From assembly GCA_038503065.1 (NCBI GenBank), contig JBCAMK010000001.1, positions 2,914,001-2,978,000 of the forward strand: a stretch of DNA of 64,000 nucleotides. Reading direction: 5' to 3'. Positions 33,821 to 46,658 of this stretch are shown piece by piece. The position numbers and the translations under genes were made by a program. This stretch comes from Paragyromitra xinjiangensis. Taxonomy: Eukaryota; Ascomycota; Pezizomycetes; Pezizales; Discinaceae. Within the stretch, counting starts at the first letter, position 1. The number at the start of each line of letters is the position of its first letter. The notes beneath the pieces were generated by a model that was given only the letters and a program-made list of their open reading frames with translations, was not told the DNA's origin and made no database searches.

Positions 33821-35079
33821 GGGTTAATAGGGCTGATGTGATGTGATGTGAGGTGGATTTTGAGATGGTAAGGAAGCGAAGGATAGGTCGAACATCGGCT
33901 TGGGGGAAGAAAAATAGAGTTTCAATTATTCCCACAGCCAGTATTACAGTTTCGAGAAAGTAAGCTTTATTGGGAATAAATTCTGAAAATTTGAATTCTT
34001 GCTAAGTTTCGTCTTGGCTGTGGCATCCAAAGCGTCTTTATACCATACTGAATACGTTTAACTATTCAAAGAAACTTTAAGAAACTTGGAAATTCTAGGA
34101 ACTTGATATTGCTGATACTTATGTATCAATCTAAAAACTCTAAAAATATCCCCCGAGGTGGCATCCAACCAACTTGATTCGCTGCTACTTCTTATTCTAG
34201 CACGAGCAAATTCGTGTAAGCTCTGTGGTAAACTCTTTATGCGTACTGCTTCCATCGTTCTCCTACAGAGCCCCTCAAATCTTCACCGCTTTCTCCGAGG
34301 CTTCCTACAGTTGAACCCCCCGACCCGGTCCAGAGACCTCTTCATCCGACTTCGTTTCGTCTCCGGCTAGAATTTCTCCTGGGCTTTAGGGGATAAATTT
34401 GTTAATGTAGCCGTCGAGTGATCCAATATAGACCACCACATTTTGAATGAGCAGATCCTAGGTCAGCGTTGAAGTTCCTGGTTTAGGTAAAGCGAATACC
34501 ACTACTACACGTGTGAGTTACATGCAGTCAGTTTTAGGGTAGAATGACCCGCTTTATGCCTTGTCCCAGACTAAACCCAGACTTTTCCTGCCGGTCACGG
34601 ACACAACGGAGTTGGCTGAACGACAAGCTGGTCGCGCATCAACATCTTTTTATGCATACGCTAGCGAGATGGAAAGGCTAGTAATTCTCATAAACTCTGA
34701 TTATCGCCAGTTGGCTCAGCCTCTCGGATCTGCGCCTATTCCGGGTTCCTCCAATTCCCGTTTCTAAAACATATATGCACTCTTACGGGCTGCTTGATTT
34801 AGCCATGAATACATATAATCCTTTAGATCTCAGAACTGCATACACCTCACAGCTTCAATAATCCCATTAAGGGCCAGGCCAGAAAATTATCCATGATATT
34901 AAGTATCCGTCACTCCCAAGCCGATTACTATGGTTTGAATATTGCAACAGTGAGTTGCAGCTGGCAAGGTGCAGGACAAAACAATGTATATTCAATGTAC
35001 AAAAAAGCCAGTTTCTTCTCTAGAGGGCACCCATTAATGTGAGATCTTAGTATGGTATAGGCTTTACCGGTGTTGACCC

Positions 35080-35210
35080 AAACTATACCTCCAAAAATTC
35101 CTCCCCCCCCCAAGTGTTGGCCAATCATAATCTACATGTATCTCGTTGAGCGGTCTCGATGGGTAGATCTATTTCTATAAAAGAGAAAAGCAAGAGTAAT
35201 CTGCTAGCAT
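35080..35210. repeat. Diverged dispersed repeat, copy 1 (partner at 37160-37265)
   Basis: Shares with 37160-37265 the ordered blocks 'acccaaac', 'cctccaaa', 'gccaat', 'cgttg.g.ggt', 'gggtaga/gggcaga', 'tatttc' and 'agaaaagcaa/gggaaagcaa'. Similarity is patchy, with many transitions. No ORF; class unknown. Confidence 0.4.
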
Positions 35211-37159
35211 GCGTACTCAAGGAGATTTTTTTATATTATGGGTGGTGAACTTCCATACTGAGGGTGAGTTGTGATTGTTACATGTATCCACATAACGGCA
35301 CATTGAGCGATCCCACTGGAAATGGGTTACCCTCAATACACGCCAAAATTTTCAATAATATGTATTGCCCAACAGTATATGTTCTTGTAGCCTCTATACC
35401 GCATGTACATTATAAAATAAACAAAATCATTGATTATGTTGTAGTACTACTAAAGATTAAATAGCCCATCGATTTCGATCAAGCGGAGCCTTTGGTGGGG
35501 TGCTTAACCCGACATTTCTCAGACAACCCGTAATCGGGCCCAGGTACCAATGACCCCTCGCCTATTAATCGCGAATGTGCCGGCTATGGCATCGCCAACT
35601 CATGCCGTCATTCAGTATATCCCGAGCGAACCCAACCATCAAAATCGAGTTCTTGGAATTTCACTACCATGTACGCTCGCGTGAGTATGCTTCATGGTAA
35701 CTTAGAATTGCCTCTACAGGTAGGCAGCATATCAAAGAGGCCAAAGCTAAATAAAAGTTTACTGATTTCCGACTCGCAAAGGCAATTCCAACACCTTGAT
35801 GTGATCTTCACACGTTTACACGGTAGGTCTAACAGCCTCCAATTGATTCGGTAACTCCTAAAGCAAACTTGATGAACTTCAGCTGAGTTTGGCGAATTTC
35901 AGGCGAATTTGACGAATCTTCCGCTGAGTTTTCCGGCTCTCCACATGGAACGAAGGGACAATATAGTCGACTTGCAGAGTTAGTACTACCTGCATGACTT
36001 GCGTTGCGGGTAGTTGTTCCAGTCGTGTTGACGACGCATAGCTTGGCATGTACAAAAGAACCAACTACATCACTCGTGAAGAATCTGTAGCACAAGTTCG
36101 CGGCCTTCTCTAACCAATTCAAAGCATACTTCTCGCAGAAAACAGGTGCTAGAGAATGAGGGTTATTAGCAAAGAACACTGATTGGCCCACATTTAGTTC
36201 ATCGGTTTGGCCAAGCCTAAAACGGTTGATTTAAACCGATCGCGGGCTTTCATTAGCCAACGAGGACATCAAATGTTATCATATATTGAAAAATGCCCAC
36301 CAAGGTACTTATAGCAGTTATAGCAGTTACGCTTGTAAGATATAACTTTCACAAATCATTCTGTAAATTAACTCCCCCCTCCTAGATATTATATCCCCGG
36401 TGCTTCTATACAATCATGCGAGTCCAACACGGTATTGACATGTGATTGTCAAAAGCTAGTGCAGAGAGATAATCAGGGCTAGACTCCATTGGTGATGTCT
36501 ATAAACTAGGAGCCAGCTTCATTCGACACTAGGACCTTTTTATGAAGGCTCCATCTCTAGTTTCGGGCTAATGGGCAGGCGATCGGCATCAATCGATTTG
36601 TTAAATATCGGGACTGGGTTTGTTTGCATGGAGGCCTATTAGGCCTTGGCACCTGCAGGTAGGACAACTGTTACAAACCTGCTCTTCACCGTCATGAAAC
36701 CCTCTGAAGTGATTAGTATATTACATGGTGAAGAAGCGGGTTGATTTTATAAGATCGCTTCCCTTCCCTTCAGCAAAGGCCAACACTTTAAAGTCAAATA
36801 GCGTTACACCGTGGGTCTCTAGAATACATGTAGCACGCAGTACGCTAATTATAATACTAAGCGGGATATGGAATATTTTGGCATGTACTCCTCAGTCCGT
36901 CTGAAAAAAACATACCAAACGCGACTCTATTCAGTCCACAGCTCTTTGTAGAGCATGATCAATAGGAATATATATATTAGTCAATAAAGTTCTCACTCTA
37001 AAGTTATATACTAAGATCAATGGCCTTATAGACTTCATATGTATGAAGATCCATATACTCATATCGCCGGATTGCTATTGCTTTCCCTATCCAGGAAATA
37101 GATCTAGATTCTTACGCAAGTAGGAAACTTTCCAGAGTGGCGACCGATAGCTTTGCTAC

Positions 37160-37265
37160 CCAAACGATCTTCCCTCCAAATACCAGCCAATAACTTGTCC
37201 CGTTGGGTGGTTTTGGTGGGCAGATATATTTCCGCAAAAGGGAAAGCAATAGCAACCCGGCGACA
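37160..37265. repeat. Diverged dispersed repeat, copy 2 (partner at 35080-35210)
   Basis: See the partner copy: same block order and orientation, about 2.1 kb apart. Both retain a short 'agcccatcg.tttc' block further downstream, suggesting a longer original element. Confidence 0.38.
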
Positions 37266-40200
37266 TGAGTAGTGGACAACCCCGCAATCCCATTTTCATC
37301 CTGGCTCTAGGTACTTATTGCCGGGTCGACGAGGGTTACCAACCAGCCCATCGGTTTCAGTTCAGCGCAACATATTTCTTGGCAGCCACTAACGCCTTTT
37401 TAGCGTCGATCATTCGCCTGCGGGCCGTAACTTTCGGCAATCGTAACACCAAGGCATTGGGCAAATACAGATCGTTGCCAAGAGGAGGGCTTAATAAACT
37501 TTACCTTTCGGGTGATCGATTTGCAGCAGCAAGCCGGCACATCAGAGAGCAAGACGGCTCAGCTGAGGCTTTTTAGGTCTGTTCGCAGAAAAAATATCCC
37601 CAGTCTATATTTGTCCAATACCTACAGTAGTCCTGCCTCCTAAGCCGTTTGCGACAACAATACCTATACTTCTCTAGTTATCTTTATCACAAAAGTGTAT
37701 CTTGCTCACAAGCCCTGCTCCTCAAACACTCGCTGTGACGTGACCTGTTCTAGTGGAGGAGAGATCTAGAGAGCTTTATATTTACTTTGACGTTACATAT
37801 TTAGAATTCGAGAAAGCTTATTGCATAAACAAGTAAGTGAGTATGTAGTAATACAGGATCGGCGACCTTAAGTACATGTATGCACGGACGCCTACCGAAG
37901 TCGATCTGCTTTTTCAGAAGCACCGGCTGGGCCCGTGCGCCAGGCGCTCCTCCAATTTATCCCCACCTTTACAACAACCACGTGTTCACCACGCACAAAC
38001 AACAAAGTGCAATTTTCCGTGATTCTCCATATTCTCGCAATATTGCGCCTTGATGACATGCAAAATTCAGTGCTGCTTCACAGAGATGTTCCTTAGAGAT
38101 ACTTATTCTAGCCCAGGGTTTTACCGTGCGCCCACGGCACTCCACATAATTCCATAAAGCTCCATTTAATCATAATCACGATGGTACTCGGAAGACATAG
38201 AGTTTAAAAACAAGGGGGAATCTTCAGGGAGAGTTTGACTGGGCAGTAGATACAAATTACCAGTAGTAAGTTTGCAATCCCCCAGGGATCTCTCCAAGCT
38301 TCATCCCCAGGCCAAGTACTCACTTGGGAATAAAACGACGTTATATTACGTCCAAATCTTAGTACGAACGCGTACGTTCTAGGATAGGTTTAGCTATGAG
38401 CTATGAGCTATGAGCCAAGCTGGCAGAAATTTTCCCCAAGCCCGACTCGGCAACTTTGGATTTCGAGAGATACATTCTGATTGTATTTTTCCCACACATG
38501 CAAGCGAAATTTCTGTCAATTGCCATCCACTGAGATATTTCGCAATATTCCATCTGCAAACCCAAAATGTTTACGTTTTTCCTCTGTATTCCGTAGTGCT
38601 AATTACTGTATCCATGCACCACGCGGTCTACCCTGTCAAAAATCCAGCCCAATGAGGAGGCTTAGCCGCAACTACACTTCCATTCAGGTACCGGCAGGCA
38701 TCACGACTTGCCGAAACAGCGGCTTTTTAGCCACCATATGGTAATAACGTTCCTTCCTTTCTTTTTTTTCTAATTGAGACCTACAAGATAATGAAGAACG
38801 ATCTTGATGGACTGTGCTTAAAAATAACTGGCGGTATGTAATCAGTTCTTGTTAAAAACATAATTTTCCTTCCAAGACTAACTTCAAATCTTCTAAATAT
38901 TCAATGATAGTCGATACTGGGGAACAAAACCCATTTAATTTATTCCCTAGGATTTAAGTGGTGACCTAGGCCTAGGTATCTCACGGGCTTTCTTCATAAG
39001 ATATGTGCTTCACAGATGAAGTAGATGATTGCACAACTTCTGATGAGGTTGCGTTTCCTGATGCCCAGTGAATTTTATATACACACATAAGGGCCGAAAT
39101 GGGTGGTGTGGCTCCGGATCTGCAGCCAATCAAGCGAAAAAAGCTCCATTAGAGGTGAGTCGCACTTCCAGCCGCGCGTCCCCAGAGTGCTCTTGTACAT
39201 ATGTGATGTTCTTCCACTCGAACATCGTAATCATCCCTTCCAGATGAGTACTGTAGGCGTAATCTGCAAACAGACGTAAGAAAACACTCTCATGATCAAG
39301 ATATCAGAAACATAACCCCTTAAATTTCTCATTCAAACTTGAAACCGGTTACTCAACAGATCCGGGGCTACGCCCAAGAATTGTGGGGAATTTCAAACAC
39401 GATCTACCCTCCGATAGCTCTAAAGGCAAAAAAATTGGTCCGGATTTGCTATACTTTGCATCCATTGCGTGCGAATCACCTTCCTGCACCACACTCACTT
39501 CATACGTAACCTCTAGTCCACTAAAACTTGTCCATCTACAAACGTGGACGTTCCTCTAGGCGCTCATCGTTTTTGTTGTATCAGTGTGATTTCTAAAATA
39601 GCCTAGAACAGCGTGAACCACATTATAAAAGACTTAAACCTACAATACTAGCCCAATCTCATATTTAGCACTTGTTTAGGTTGTACTAGAAATGAGGAAA
39701 TAGTACAATAAAGAAGCTGTATCTCTGAGTATGGTATCTGGCATTAGAAGTCCGCTTTAGAGTTCATACACTCGCACTGATCTAATAGTCTACGTAAGAA
39801 TATATATGCGATATACACAGGTTAAGCAGATCAAAAACTCAAATAGCCCAGATCGAGAGAAGCAAGCGGACTACACTAACTTACAAAGCACGCCATTTTA
39901 CCTTACGCAAGAAATGCACGCAAAATCCTTTTGAGTTGAACTGTTGTAGATCGAGGGGATCAGATCGTCCGAGGAGCAACAGTCTTCAATCCGAAACTAA
40001 ATTATCTCACGAAAGACATTAGTTCACCATTCAGCCTACATATTACGCAGTCCATATTACGTGATTCCATTTCCTGATGGCAAAAGTTCAGCTCGTAAAC
40101 AAACTGTCTCACTGCAGCGTATCTTGAGATCAGGGTGGTGAACTCAAACGCCCCAACCACCGTTAGTTCCGCAGGGCTGCCAACAGTAAACTAACATATC

Positions 40201-40515
40201 CAATTGTATATCTGCCCACACGAACTCAACGGTAAGTCCTAAAAATTGACTATGGCGGTAGATTTCGAAGCTTTGCGGCAGATATTGCATTTCCGGCAAG
40301 TAAATACAACAGGGAGGTCAACATCACGAGTAATGCAAAATATGATCATTTAGTGCTAGTCGAAAGTTTCCGGCGCTGTAAGCACCCATCCGATAGTTAG
40401 TCAATTTTAGTCGCCGCCCAACAGCATTCCAGACATACCCACGGATAATGTGAGTCTCGGCGGTTTCTGTACCTCACGCCCTTCATGTATTGCGTGATTA
40501 TGGCCCGCAAAATAG

Positions 40516-40523
40516 TATATAAG
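40516..40523 (+). promoter_or_regulatory. TATA box of the lectin gene
   Basis: TATATAAG, 114 bp before the lectin ATG and followed by a pyrimidine-rich tract, fits a TATA element of a strongly regulated gene. Confidence 0.5.
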
Positions 40524-40636
40524 TCTTACATTCTCCCTACCAGATTCCTAATACTCACAACTCGCAAACAGTCCTACAAAATATCAAAGCACACAGAACA
40601 TTTTATAACCTCCAAGAATCCTTCAATTTAACCATT

Positions 40637-41766
40637 ATGGCCCCAATTTTGACACGCACCCCGCTTGCTAGCTACACCTTTGTCGACACTACTGGAAAGA
40701 AAAATATCAGGGTCGTCTACCAGGACCAGGAGGGCAACGTCAAACAAGCCTTCTTCAGACAAGGGGATGGGTGGCATAAGAGAAGCAACAACCATGTTGG
40801 CACAGCCGACCTCAACAGTGGATTTGCCATAACTGGCTGGAACGACGGAACAGAGGTAAGTAGAATTTATCATCACATGATTTCTGGCAGCTAACAAGTC
40901 TGCCGTTTGTTTAAGGAGCGTGTCTACTACATTGGTAAAGATGGCTATATCGTTGAGGTACATATACAGAGCCCTTTTCTTCCCTTTGGAGGAATATATT
41001 CTTACGGCTTTGATTATACAGCGCTATTATAGTGGAGGAGCTGCCGGTGAATGGTACGACGGCGAACTCAATGGAAAATTTAAAGCCGCCCCATTTTCCC
41101 AAATCGCCGTAGCCCTCATCCTAGAGAAGGATACCATCTGGATCCGCGTCTACTATCAGACCGTCGATGGTACTATCCAGGAGCTCGTCAGAAACAACTC
41201 TGATCCCTGGACAACTGGTGCCAAGTTCCCAGGTGCCATCAAAGGTACCAGTATTGCTGCCACAACCCTGAAAGCTAAGCCCTATCACATCTGGCTTTGG
41301 TTTCAAAAGGAGGATACTACCATCACCGAACAACTATACCAAGGCAACGGCCCTTGGAAAACAGGTAACTATCTAAAAGTTGAGAATTACGTCTATTCGC
41401 CTTTTCTAATTCTTCGGGTGTATTTTGGCAGGAATATTCAAGTCCCAGTTTATCTATAACCCGGGTGCCTATATCGCAGGTTCCTCTTACGGAAAGGATA
41501 GCCACAGCGTCTTCACCGTCACGAAGGACAACAAACTCGCCGTCACTCAATTTAAGGGCCCTGCCAACAGCTGGGAGTCCAGCAAAGTGATCGCAAACCA
41601 AATTCCGTTTAGCTCCTTGGCAGCAGTCGCGGTCGCGGGCGAGGGAGAACCTGAGCCTGCTGTCCGCGTTTATGGCCAGAAGAATGCAAGCCAAATCACG
41701 GAATGGGGGACCTATGACGGTAAGGATTATAAGGAAATTGTGAATGCACTTCCCATTGACTCTTGA
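40637..41766 (+). CDS. Fucose-specific lectin (Aleuria aurantia lectin family)
   Basis: Four exons: 40637-40855, 40916-40957, 41022-41364 and 41432-41766 (introns of 60, 64 and 67 nt). The product is 312 aa, the same length as the Aleuria lectin. It has the six-bladed propeller repeat: R-V-(V/Y)-Y-Q-D...G-N-V/I, W-x-x-x-x-x-x-G, with 'IRVVYQDQEGNVKQAF', 'ERVYYIGKDGYIVE', 'IRVYYQTVDGTIQELVRNN' and 'AVRVYGQKNASQITEWGTYD'. Each inter-blade pocket in the family binds L-fucose through Arg, Glu and Trp. There is no signal peptide, as usual for these fruit-body or conidial lectins, which bind foreign or host glycans and can act in defence. Some blades lack the canonical Arg or Trp, so not every pocket may bind. 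Confidence 0.88.
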
Positions 41767-42303
41767 TTCCCGGATTTCTTCAAATATTCGAACTATTTTG
41801 AGTTATTGCCTGCGATGTGACTGGTATTTTGGGGGGATTTCTTTGGAAAGTTCGAAGCAAAGAAGGAAGGTTTTTGGATTCTTAGTGGCATAAAATTGGG
41901 GCCCGTTTCATTTATTCCCACGTTAGATGGTGGGGGCTTCAGTTTCAACTATTCATTCATTTTGTTTCTGAATTACGATTGTCATAGTATCTGTGTAACG
42001 ATCAAAAGATACGTCTACCTATTTATGCAATAACTCCTTGACACTCTGACACCTATGCATATGACAAGAACGAGTAAAAAAACCCTAGCAATATACACCA
42101 TTGAGTATTCTTGATCTCATTTAAAAGGACGCTATGTTGCTGCTAGCAAGGATCCAGAGCAATCAGTCCTAAAGGAGGGACTAGTGGAATATAGGTTTTT
42201 GCAATAAGTACTGATTTCAGCAGCGGTAAGCTGTTGGACAGTATTTTGGTGGGTGGGCTTGCTTGCGATCACATAATATCACTCGTACGACCTTCCGCGT
42301 CAG

Positions 42304-42478
42304 CTGTTGGAAAAGCTTCCTAATATGGGGTCGTTCGGGCGTGGCTTCGGGGACGGAGATTAGTGAGAAACAGGCCTACTACACCAGTATATAGATAGGA
42401 GTGCGCTGCCAGTCTCTAGAGATAAGCAATTGAGCCTTTCCTTCCTCCCAGTATGCCCAATACTTCTAACACCAGCGA
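42304..42478. repeat. Dispersed repeat, copy 2 (partner at 1104-1275)
   Basis: Same block order and orientation as copy 1 ('gcttcctaata', 'gggcgtggcttcgggg', 'tagatagg', 'ttcctccc', 'gcccaata'). A partial third block ('aaggtcgttcggg', 'ggagacgga') follows at 42530-42560. A TATCACTCG motif sits about 20 bp upstream (42286-42294), possibly marking the element end. Confidence 0.5.
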
Positions 42479-42741
42479 TTAGAGAATTTGATTGATCAAT
42501 TGAGTACGACTAGAGAATTTGCTAACATAAGGTCGTTCGGGTATAGCCTAGGAGACGGATATCGAAGAGGGAAGCGGATACCTCCAACACTAACGTTGGA
42601 AACATACTACATGGTCCATCTTTCCTCTGCTCTCCCTCTGGTTTTCTACTATTTTTCGGCCATATACCAACACATCTTGCTTAGGCTGATAGTATGGAAT
42701 TTTTGCAAGAAGCCTATTGATTTTAGTGTTTATTAGTAAGA

Positions 42742-42772
42742 TTCAGTTGCATCCGGCAAACCTGCAACTGAA
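42742..42772. repeat. Perfect 10-bp hairpin
   Basis: 'ttcagttgca' and 'tgcaactgaa' separated by 11 nt form a perfect stem-loop in the lectin/NLR spacer. It could be a transcript 3' end structure or an element relic. Confidence 0.5.
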
Positions 42773-42830
42773 ACGTTTCGGCCCAATAATTTTAATAGAC
42801 AGCCTATTAGTAGAAACCCTAAACCCTTTC

Positions 42831-42857
42831 ATATCCTTATAGGGCGATTGTACTGTA
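42831..42857. mobile_element. Solo right end of MITE family A
   Basis: 'tatagggcgattgtactgta' matches the right terminus of the element at 10527-10962 with one change, ending in TA at 42857. No matching left end is within reach, so this is a truncated or deleted copy. Confidence 0.65.
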
Positions 42858-43091
42858 CCCTCTAATGATGCACCCATTATCTGCGAGCTTACGGTCACAT
42901 CCTCCGTTCGTACATCGAAAGGAGATGGGCAACCTTTGGGTACTAACGTGATAGATAAGTTCAAAGGAATTTGATAGACGGGTATGAACGAGACTAGTAT
43001 AAAACAGAAAGACAATCCCCTAGAAACAGAACCCATTTAAATTAACCATTTACCGCACTAGATGAACACTGCCTCAAATAGTATCGCCCTT

Positions 43092-46000
43092 TTACGCTTG
43101 CTCTTCGGCCTTTCCTTGTGTCAAAATCGCACCTTTCTCACGCAATAACTGAATCGTCCCATTCTGCGCATGATATTTCCGGAGGATTGCATAGTCCAGT
43201 GGTGTTTTCCCGGCATAATCTAAGGCCGAGTGATCTGCCCCCTTCTCTAGTAGAAATTGCACGATACTCTTATATCCATGATCCGCAGCATTATGCAGTG
43301 GGGTAGCACCATCCTTGGCCACGGCCGAGACCAGAGCGCCGTTCTCAAGTAACATCTTGACTATTGTTTCATTCCCGGAAAGTGCTGCAAGGTGAAGCGC
43401 TGTTTTCCCCTCTCCATCCGGAATCGAGTGATCAGCCCCATTTTCGAGCAGAACCCGGAGAGCTACTTCATTCTTGTACTGTATCGCGAAATGGAGAGCC
43501 GTCTCTCCACTTTTGGTTTGGGCTGAAACGTCGGCGCCCCCTTCAATCAAGATCTTGATCACTACACCGTTTGCCCTATATGTTTGCGCTGCGCCATGAA
43601 GAGCTGCCTCTCCCCTTTCGTTCAAAACCAAGTTATCGGCCCCCTTTTCCAGTAGAACCTAGACCATCACCCAATTAGAGGCGCGCGCAGCAAAATGAAG
43701 TGCTGTACCTCCCGTTTTTGCCTGGGCCAAGATATCAGCTCCCTTCTCAAGCAAAGTCTTCACTACCGCCTCGTTTCCTGCAGACACCGCACTGTGGAGT
43801 ACAGTTTCTCCACTTTCATCCAAAGCTGAATGATCGGCCCCCTTATCGAGTAGAAACCGGACTACCGCCTCTGGGTCTCCTTTTCGTGACGCTGCACCAT
43901 GCAGTGGTGTTCTCCCTTGGGTATTCTGAGCCGAAATATCGGCTCCCTTCTCAATTAAAAGCCCAAGTACTGTCTCGTAGGCCCAATTCGCAGCATGGTG
44001 AAGTGGTGTTTCTAGCCAGTTGGTGCAAAGCGAGAGATCGGCACCCCTCTCAAGAAGCACCCGGACCACTGCTTCGTGATTACCGCGCACCGCTCTATGA
44101 AGTGCCGTTTCCCCCGAGTTGTTTTGAGCAGAAATTTCATCTGCAGTTGCTTGCTCCAACAACTTTAGAACGGCGGGAAGGTGTCCTATAGAGCATGCTA
44201 ACTGAAGTGTAGAACCTTCGAATATCTCGAAATTCCAATACCAGCCATGAAAGCTTAGGATATTCTGCACATCAGCAACTTGAGAATAACTTAAAAAGCT
44301 GCCTGAATTCCCAAGGAATCTAAGGACCATATCCGTTGTGAGATTTTGATCGCATGTATTGAGATGGAAAGATAATTGATCTACTGCATACTCCAAAAGA
44401 GGAAACAACTCAATACGAGAACTAAAGGAATAGGGGCTCTTGCAATGGCCTTTGGCGAATTCGTCGAATGAAAGGTAAGTAATGCATGCTCTAGCGAGAT
44501 TGAACTCTGCATTAGGAAGGATAGCGTGCTGCACGAGATACTCCTGAACAGTATAATGGGCAAGACGAATACCATCGGTCTCTTCGTCAATTGTTACAAG
44601 ACCACCACAAACGTCTAGAAGGGTCATGGGATCCGGATAATCCAGTTCATCAAGTTCGTATCGGTCAGGCTCTACTGAAACAGCTACTCGCATCTCGCTC
44701 AACGTGAGCGGACGACCAGCTCTGACAAGCCATGCGAAAACCTTCAGTGCTAGTTCGCAGCTCTCAGGCTGTTTACGGAGATCATCCATCACCCGGCCGT
44801 AGGTACGGTCCAGAAGTCCTTCTGGCGAATCTTTCAAGTTGTCGAGTTCTTTGAGAATTTGTCTTGGTGTTTTTTTGCAGATAGCCTCGATTTGAAAACG
44901 AACGAGCAAAAACCTAGCACTGATTAGAACTTTTACGAAGAGTACTATCACCATATTACTCACATTCCTTGGGCTGAATCAGTCAAGCCAGATATAACCC
45001 TGTCTTTCAATTTCCCCTGCTGGATGAGGCGTTTAGCCCGTGGGTTTTTGCTGATTCTTTCCTCGATATAGCTCTGAACGTCTTGATCTTGGGCTGAAAA
45101 CTCAATTTTCATGCAATCACGGAAAGAATCCTGGATATCTTCTGGATGCAGCCGACTGGTTAGGAACACATTGATACCGTCATCCCCTAGGCGGTGAAAC
45201 ATCGGAAGTAGTTCTTCTCGCTGTTTCTCCTGATGGCATTCGTCTAACGCATCAAAAACGAAGAATAACCGCGTGAAATAACTTGCTGATGTAAGAAGGG
45301 CAGCATAAAGCTGATCAAAAGTAAGTTTCTTCCGCCTTTCGTACAAGGTTTCAATATTGCTAGGAATCTTTGGTGTCCGGAGAGTCACTTGCTTAACCAA
45401 GCTAGCTAGGACTTCAACAGCTGTCTGCTGGTCCTGTTCCGTGTAATCGAAGTAGATATAAGCTACTCCGTAATTTTCCGTCTCAGCCAGGGCCTCAAAA
45501 TGGTCGATGGCTAGGGAGCTATAGCATATGTTATCAGCATCACTCGTAATATAAGACATAAGTATCATGCGCTGAAAAGGAGCACTTCGGTTATAAAAAG
45601 TGACCAGTAATATTGTAGACTTAGGATATTATAGATACCTTAAAAATGTTTTCCCAGCACCGGCTAAGACCCAGTCAGCACAAAGTTCCGAAAAATAGCC
45701 ATTGTTAAGCATACGAATTCCATAACCCCAGAGCAATTTTGAATTTCCCTCCCCCCGTTCCCAGCTCCTAAAATTCGGAGATTTTAAGAGCCACTCCCCA
45801 GTATCTTTTTGCCTCCTGCTGCTAATTTCGGTGTGCCTTTTATCAAACGCCCCCGGGTACACCCAATCAAGAATCCACTTATGATATCGCACTAGATCAC
45901 GAACAAGAATTAGCTAGATACCGGGAAAATACACTGCTCTAAAAGACTTCAAAATCGATCCACTCACAATCCGCATTAGCTTTCTGCGTCGAAGCCTCAT

Positions 46001-46658
46001 CCCGGAGTTCCTGAAGTGCAAGATTTGTATCTTGCATATGCTCATCAATTTTTTTGAACAGCAAGACTCGTATTCCGTGCATACTTTGCGATTTCCTGCG
46101 TCAGTATAGTAGCTTCGCTCTGAAGATTCTGCACAATCAAATTCGTATTCTCAACATATTCCTCAATCGCCTTCGACAAAGCACTTTCTCCAATATCAGC
46201 GCACAGCTCAACCCCATTCCCACTCAAAAAATAACTCACATCTGATCCGCACTCAACGCAAACGTAAAAAGACTCTTATGTCTTTCAATCCTCGAAATAT
46301 GCTGCGCTGTCTCCGCTGCTTTCAGCGGCCACACCAAACCCCTCATCTTCCCTTTAATCCCCGACGCCCTCCCAGCCTCCAACTTCAATCTGAGATTCTC
46401 CAACTGCTTAGCACATCCCTGAAGCGGCCCATCACTATCGTTGAGTTTCTGCAATACTGGCGATTTAAGGTTTTTATCGGCGTAGTCTTGTAATATTATA
46501 AGAACTTTACCGAGGGAGTGGAGTTCGTCCACGAGATCTTGGAGATCCTTAGATGCTGCTTTTACCCCGCTAATGTATTCATACCCCACTGACACTAGAG
46601 CGCCTGTAAGTTGGAGAACACCAATGATGCTGGCGGCGATACCAAGAACTTCAGCCAT
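43092..46658 (-). pseudogene. NLR-like STAND gene (HeLo-like N terminus, NACHT, ankyrin repeats), disrupted
   Basis: Exons on the minus strand: 46240-46658, 45968-46183, 45715-45891, 45639-45663, 44964-45518 and 43092-44913; all splice sites are canonical. Order: an N-terminal fungal STAND domain (MAEVLGIAASIIGVLQLTGA), a coiled linker, NACHT with Walker A GIPGAGKT and Walker B 'LFFVFDALDEC', a winged-helix-like region, then about 11 ankyrin repeats. The total would be about 1070 codons. Two lesions break it: a 7-T run at 46049-46055 (A run in the gene) shifts the frame by one base between matching coiled-linker segments, and a TAG at 43659-43661 interrupts an ankyrin repeat in frame. Downstream repeats are otherwise intact, so the damage is recent, allelic or, for the homopolymer, a sequencing error. 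Such proteins control incompatibility and immune-like cell death in fungi. Confidence 0.85.

Larger units (their letters stand above)
33821..40636. other. Gene-poor 6.8-kb interval, no confident gene
   Basis: Only short ORFs without features (68, 103 and 120 codons the best; 34561, 37265, and 35829-36191 on the minus strand). Four TACATGTA palindromes (35133, 35279, 36825, 37873). Two stretches near 35.1 and 37.2 kb are diverged copies of the same sequence. At 38393-38412 'gctatga' is repeated in tandem. Likely old transposon debris and relaxed intergenic DNA. Confidence 0.5.
41767..43091. other. Intergenic region with repeat fragments
   Basis: Lies between the 3' ends of the lectin and the NLR gene. 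It holds a dispersed-repeat copy (42304-42478), a small hairpin (42742-42772) and a solo end of MITE family A (42831-42857). No gene seen. Confidence 0.45.

Noticed and set aside
35829..36191. 120-codon ORF on the minus strand in the gene desert
   Set aside because: No recognisable domain, and overlapping frames are equally open; insufficient support.
37265..37576. 103-codon ORF with ATG
   Set aside because: Begins right at the edge of a diverged repeat copy and shows no family features.
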